Assembly: GCA_020635565.1 (NCBI GenBank)
Contig: JACJZN010000007.1
Span: 496,001-560,000, forward strand
DNA from: Flavobacteriales bacterium
Lineage (GTDB): Bacteria; Bacteroidota; Bacteroidia; Flavobacteriales_D; Parvicellaceae
DNA length: 64,000 nt
Direction: 5' to 3'
Both the position numbers and the translations under genes were made by a program. The number at the start of each line of letters is the position of its first letter. Position 1 is the first letter of the stretch. The notes under the pieces are model-generated. The model did not search any database. It was not told the origin of the DNA and saw only the letters and a program-made list of their open reading frames with translations. Positions 60,529-64,000 of the stretch are shown here, piece after piece.

Positions 60529-62337
60529 TCATTTTTCTACTTCATTTGCCTCATTCGCTTCAACAAACTGTTCAATTACCTTGATAGTGGTCTGTGGTCT
60601 GATCAAGTAGTATAAATGTTCCTTAAATAAATCTCTTTCTTCGTAATTCGTAATGTCTAGAATTGTACAATTTTCAGTGTATTCGTAGGGTTTATAAACA
60701 AACTTTGCGATAGGGTCAATACTACTTTTTAAAACCAAAGTAGGTATCTTGTACTTTTCATAATTGTGAAGACGTTCTAGAGAGTCTATGGCTTTTGATT
60801 CTTTTAATGCAGATTGAATTTGAATTGCAAACAACTTGATCGGAACTTTCATCACAGTATGCGTCAAGGGAATCTTGTTCAATTCAGGTAAACTGTCCAA
60901 ATCCATTACGATGGACATCACTCTCTTTTTTATCTCTGTCCAGACTTTTTCTGTTATGATGTTGTCTTTTTTTACCAACCATTTATTCAATTGGATACTC
61001 ATCTCTCTGTTGAAAGATTTGGATTGAGGAGAAATAGCTTTACGACTGATCTTAAATGCAAGTCTGTCTGAAAATCCTAGTTTAGAAGGAAGCAGAACTT
61101 GATCTAAAAAATTCAGCGTGGTGTGTTTTACTTCACTTCCAAAGAAGGGATTAGAAGCAATTCGTCCTTTTAAATACCTTTTAATTCCATTTAATTTTGG
61201 TAATTGTTCCTCCATCATCAGCATGTAGGTATTTGCCATGGAGTGATCGAAAATATATACTGGATGACCATGTTTACCAAAGTATTCTACAACGTAGTCA
61301 ATATTTTCCACCACAAACTGAGAATACTGTGAAATGGGAAGGTTATGCGGGATTGAACCAAAATGTAAAGCTGCAGGAATGTAAACATCTGATGGTGAAA
61401 ATGATAATAGTGCATCAAAAGTATTTAGACCGAGGAAGCCGTGAACCATTAATACTATTGGTTTCTTACTCATCTCTATGGAGAAAGGTTCTGCCATATC
61501 GATCTTGATCGTTGTACTTCCAAAATCAGTTCTTCTGGATAAGATTACTTGAGGCCAAGTCAAAGCTCTATCATCCACAAAAACAGTCATCTTTGATGAA
61601 ACATCATCAATGAAACGTAAAAATTCAGGACTTTTATCTGGAGTGGCCCATTTGTAATAAAGCCATGCTAAAGCTTTTCTTTTGTCAGATTTAGTAGCTA
61701 AGAATGCTATTCTACTGGACTGCATCAGAAAATGAGGGGTAAAGGTAAGTTCTGGTTCAGCGGTGTCTGTAACTTTCACTACAAACTCCTGACTTCCGAA
61801 TGCCTTTGATTCTCGTGTGATTCCAGCTACCAATCCGTTCGGGTCTGAAGCAAGGAAAACATAGTCCAAGCCTCTTTTATCTGAGGATTTGAAATATTCC
61901 TTTAGGAGTTTATTAATCCCTTTTCGGTAAACATCTAGATTTTCCCTATCCACCGATCGACCAATGATCTGATCCTTGTGAATTTTTTCGGTTCTAAGTA
62001 ATTCCTTAACAAAGGCAACAGCATCTCTAACATCTATTAACCCCCTTTGTCTTTGAAGTTTACTGTTCACAAACGTATAATGAATCAACTCGGGATGCTT
62101 GATCTCATCATAATGATCTAGAATATACTGATAAGCTCCAGAAGGAGAAATACCATGAGATAAACCAACTAGAAATTTATGCCCTCTTCCTGTTACTTCA
62201 TTGGCTGTTTCGATGAAATCAATACCTACAGCAGCAGAAAATTCTGCTTGATTATTCAAGTGAACCGTTTTAGGGGCAACGTATTGTTCTCCTTCGGTTA
62301 ATTTAGGAAGAACTATTTTTTCTAATTGATTGACCAT
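60529..62337 (-). CDS. Unusual fusion: NagB/6PGL-like sugar-isomerase domain plus alpha/beta-hydrolase
   Basis: ATG 62337 is chosen because the TTG at 62367 lies inside the -7 box at 62372-62365. The 602-residue protein has, in its first 270 residues or so, features of the NagB/6-phosphogluconolactonase fold (FLVGLSHGISPSGAYQYI, then IGRSVDRENLDVYRKGI, FLASDPNGLVAGIT). From about residue 290 an alpha/beta-hydrolase follows (PIVLMVHGFLGLNTFDALL, IFDHSMANTYML with a candidate nucleophile Ser in a divergent elbow, SSIDPIA with a candidate Asp, KEHLYYL with a candidate His). Both assignments are motif-based. The pairing is not one I recognise, and the acyltransferase gene is divergent from it. 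Confidence 0.6.
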   Translation of the reverse strand: MVNQLEKIVLPKLTEGEQYVAPKTVHLNNQAEFSAAVGIDFIETANEVTGRGHKFLVGLSHGISPSGAYQYILDHYDEIKHPELIHYTFVNSKLQRQRGLIDVRDAVAFVKELLRTEKIHKDQIIGRSVDRENLDVYRKGINKLLKEYFKSSDKRGLDYVFLASDPNGLVAGITRESKAFGSQEFVVKVTDTAEPELTFTPHFLMQSSRIAFLATKSDKRKALAWLYYKWATPDKSPEFLRFIDDVSSKMTVFVDDRALTWPQVILSRRTDFGSTTIKIDMAEPFSIEMSKKPIVLMVHGFLGLNTFDALLSFSPSDVYIPAALHFGSIPHNLPISQYSQFVVENIDYVVEYFGKHGHPVYIFDHSMANTYMLMMEEQLPKLNGIKRYLKGRIASNPFFGSEVKHTTLNFLDQVLLPSKLGFSDRLAFKISRKAISPQSKSFNREMSIQLNKWLVKKDNIITEKVWTEIKKRVMSIVMDLDSLPELNKIPLTHTVMKVPIKLFAIQIQSALKESKAIDSLERLHNYEKYKIPTLVLKSSIDPIAKFVYKPYEYTENCTILDITNYEERDLFKEHLYYLIRPQTTIKVIEQFVEANEANEVEK

Positions 62338-62364
62338 GTTATGCTTGCATAATATTACCTTTGA

Positions 62365-62372
62365 CAAAGATA
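62365..62372 (-). promoter_or_regulatory. -7 box (TATCTTTG) of the fusion gene
   Basis: Read on the minus strand, TATCTTTG lies 27 bp before ATG 62337. It excludes the TTG at 62367 as start, since that codon overlaps the box. Confidence 0.5.
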
Positions 62373-62418
62373 AACCGTATTTATATACGTTGACTGAATA
62401 TAAAATTTCTTAACGTAG

Positions 62419-63228
62419 ATGCCCCAAAAAAAACTACACCAACCGCTAGCAAGAAAACTCAGCCATGTACTACTCCCTGTAATTCAAAAATATTTTAGGG
62501 CTAAGTATAAAGGATTGGATAATATTCCTGACACTCCATTTATAGGAGTAGGAAATCATCTCGGAGTTTATTTCATTCCAGAATCTTATTTATGGTTAGG
62601 GAAATACCACACATTGAAGGGAAAGCCACCAATGACTGTGCTTGTTCATAAGGCTTTTCATCAGTTAACTTCGGTTTTCAATTTCACTGAGAAGGATTTT
62701 GGCATCATTAAAGCAAATCCAACATTTGCATTGGAATCTTTGGAAGCGGGTAATGCAATTACCGTATATCCAGGGGGCGACAGAGAGAATACTAAGCCAT
62801 TTAGCTTAAGGAACAGAATTGATTTTTATGATCACACCGGTTACATTAAACTAGCCTTGCGATCAGGTTGTCCTATTTTACCTATTGTTGGTATTGGCGG
62901 AGGTGAGACATTATTTGTTTTGTCAAGTGGCGAACAGTTGGCCAAAAGAAGTCAGTTGGCGAGAATGTTCAAGATTCATACCTGGCCTTTATATTGGTCC
63001 TTTCCTTTTGGATTTAAGTTTGGTCATTTCAATGTTTTTCAGGTTCCTTTGCCTTCACAGATTACAATTAGTATATTACCTCCTATTTCAGTTGAAAATT
63101 ATTTACCGACTGATGCGGATAATCCACATGTCGTAAAAATGCTGAATGAGAAAGTCGTAAGATTGATGCAGGAGGAAATGAATAGATTGGCCAAAGGCAG
63201 AATACCAGTAATCGGAAAACTATTTTAG
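62419..63228 (+). CDS. Lysophospholipid acyltransferase-like protein (MGAT/PlsC-like)
   Basis: The 269-residue protein has the LPLAT-type arrangement GVGNHLGVYFIPESYLW for the catalytic histidine, and YPGGDRENTKPF in place of the usual FPEGTR motif. The classical H-x4-D aspartate is not present (H-LGVY-F), and the PGG-x-RE form is closer to the MGAT/DGAT-like branch. It should transfer an acyl chain to a lysolipid or related acceptor at the membrane. It is divergent from the fusion gene and lies 1 bp before msrB. Confidence 0.8.
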   Translation: MPQKKLHQPLARKLSHVLLPVIQKYFRAKYKGLDNIPDTPFIGVGNHLGVYFIPESYLWLGKYHTLKGKPPMTVLVHKAFHQLTSVFNFTEKDFGIIKANPTFALESLEAGNAITVYPGGDRENTKPFSLRNRIDFYDHTGYIKLALRSGCPILPIVGIGGGETLFVLSSGEQLAKRSQLARMFKIHTWPLYWSFPFGFKFGHFNVFQVPLPSQITISILPPISVENYLPTDADNPHVVKMLNEKVVRLMQEEMNRLAKGRIPVIGKLF

Positions 63229-63229
63229 C

Positions 63230-63604
63230 ATGAGTGACTTTAAGATTAATGAGTTGAATGATTTTGAGAAGTTCGTTATTCTTCAGAAAGGTACTGAAAG
63301 ACCTTTTACAGGCGAATATACAGACAACAAAACAGAGGGGTTTTATTTGTGCAAGCAATGTGATTATCCCTTGTATACTTCAACTGATAAGTTCGAATCT
63401 CACTGTGGTTGGCCAAGTTTTGATGATGAAATTAAAGATCATGTGGAAAGAGTGCCTGATTCAGATGGAAGGAGAACAGAGATTATATGTTCTAGATGCA
63501 AAGGACATTTAGGACACGTGTTTGAAGGAGAAGGATTTACACTCAAGAATACAAGGCATTGTGTGAACTCGGTTTCGTTGAAGTTTGTGACAGAATTGTC
63601 ATAG
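63230..63604 (+). CDS. msrB: Methionine-R-sulfoxide reductase MsrB
   Basis: The 124-residue enzyme has the full MsrB layout: zinc ligands CKQC (41-44) and CSRC (87-90), SHCGWPSF with the resolving Cys59, HLGHVFEG, and the catalytic Cys111 in RHCVNSVSLKFV. It repairs the R-epimer of methionine sulfoxide. It starts 1 bp after the acyltransferase stop and is probably co-transcribed. Confidence 0.95.
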   Translation: MSDFKINELNDFEKFVILQKGTERPFTGEYTDNKTEGFYLCKQCDYPLYTSTDKFESHCGWPSFDDEIKDHVERVPDSDGRRTEIICSRCKGHLGHVFEGEGFTLKNTRHCVNSVSLKFVTELS

Positions 63605-63609
63605 ACCTA

Positions 63610-64000
63610 TCAATCAACCGATCTTTCTATCAATCGGGAATCAATATCATTTGATGGGTTTACCCCCAATTTTTTTAGGTCTTCTGCTCGTTTAACTAAA
63701 TTACCTTTACCTTCCGAGAGTTTTTTAGCTACCTCTTCGTAAGTGCCAGTAACCGTTTTTAGTTGCGTTCCTAATTTCAATATGTCATTAGTGAAGCCAA
63801 CAAATTTATCATACATATTTGCTGCTTGTCTTGCAATCTCTACTGCATTTTTATTTTGAAGATCCTGTTTCCAGATATAGGATATAGTTCTTAATGTAGC
63901 TAATAATGTAGTTGTACTGACTAGAACTAAATTCTTGGATAGCGCCTTTTCGTAAAGATTAGGGTCCTCTTTCAGAGCGATTGTTAATGCAGGTTCATTA
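63610..64000 (-). CDS. rmuC: DNA recombination protein RmuC, C-terminal part (partial)
   Basis: The frame enters from beyond base 64000 and ends at 63610; the short in-frame ATG at 63816 is internal. The visible 129 residues read EPALTIALKEDPNLYEKAL, LVLVSTTTLLATLRTISYIW, EIARQAANMYDKFVGF and EEVAKKLSEGKGNLVKRAEDL, all typical of the RmuC C-terminal region. RmuC has a restriction-nuclease-like core and limits certain recombination events. It is convergent with msrB, 5 bp away. Confidence 0.92.
   Translation of the reverse strand, partial: NEPALTIALKEDPNLYEKALSKNLVLVSTTTLLATLRTISYIWKQDLQNKNAVEIARQAANMYDKFVGFTNDILKLGTQLKTVTGTYEEVAKKLSEGKGNLVKRAEDLKKLGVNPSNDIDSRLIERSVD

Noticed and set aside
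1..64000. CRISPR array, rRNA, tRNA, transposase or prophage genes
   Set aside because: No regularly spaced direct repeats, no recognisable RNA gene and no integrase, transposase or phage structural motifs were seen by eye. A covariance-model scan would be needed to exclude a single tRNA completely.

Overview
The window looks like chromosome of a Bacteroidota member, most probably order Flavobacteriales; the family cannot be fixed from sequence alone. The evidence is type IX secretion (T9SS) sorting tails on secreted proteins (3407-3985, 52081-54201), a GldJ-like lipoprotein, many promoters of the Bacteroidota type (TAnnTTTG as the -7 box), weak ribosome binding sites, AT-rich DNA, and genes such as a monomeric isocitrate dehydrogenase, a fused ResB/CcsA protein and the short form of PurL. 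No rRNA, tRNA, CRISPR array, transposase or phage module was seen.

Layout. 1-2562 (minus): part of a type I restriction-modification locus (HTH regulator, HsdM, and a DUF1016/PDDEXK nuclease-family gene cut by the window edge that carries in-frame palindromic inserts). 2563-3406: mostly non-coding, with a candidate operator, one small HTH-like gene, a 63-nt hairpin and a terminator. 3407-11201 (mostly plus): secreted and lipoprotein genes, a pseudouridine synthase, a secreted-protein gene broken at a G9 tract, MeaB, an ElaA-like acetyltransferase, an M13 peptidase and YidD. 11170-24588 (mostly minus): tadA, an overlapping chain of membrane and FAD genes, small proteins, a YceI lipoprotein, a secreted protein split by an in-frame stop, a secreted protein behind a (TTAT)7 repeat that puts it out of frame (plus strand), an LRR protein, and a VWA / LemA-like / TPM envelope cluster. 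24735-32932 (plus): nucleotide-sugar operon with the full gene set for UDP-2,3-diacetamido-2,3-dideoxyglucuronate plus Ugd, a UDP-xylose synthase-like SDR, RmlB and a CpsB-type tyrosine phosphatase; no glycosyltransferase is present. 32981-35982: GldJ-like protein, SDR, MiaE. 36034-45519 (minus): cytochrome c maturation and enoyl-CoA hydratase operon, then rplM-rpsI-rpsB-tsf and pyrH-frr. 45731-64000: acetyltransferase, isocitrate dehydrogenase, nitroreductase, a two-component system followed by a BNR-repeat T9SS protein, purL, a NUDIX hydrolase, recQ, ribE, an unusual sugar-isomerase/hydrolase fusion divergent from an acyltransferase and msrB, and the 3' end of rmuC.

The most notable signals are three interrupted secreted-protein genes within about 11 kb. 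The G9 tract and the tetranucleotide tract have the form of phase-variation switches and the third is a sense-to-stop change. Next are the palindrome inserts in the DUF1016 gene, the fusion protein at 60529-62337, and structured non-coding elements at 3084-3146 and 44618-44650.
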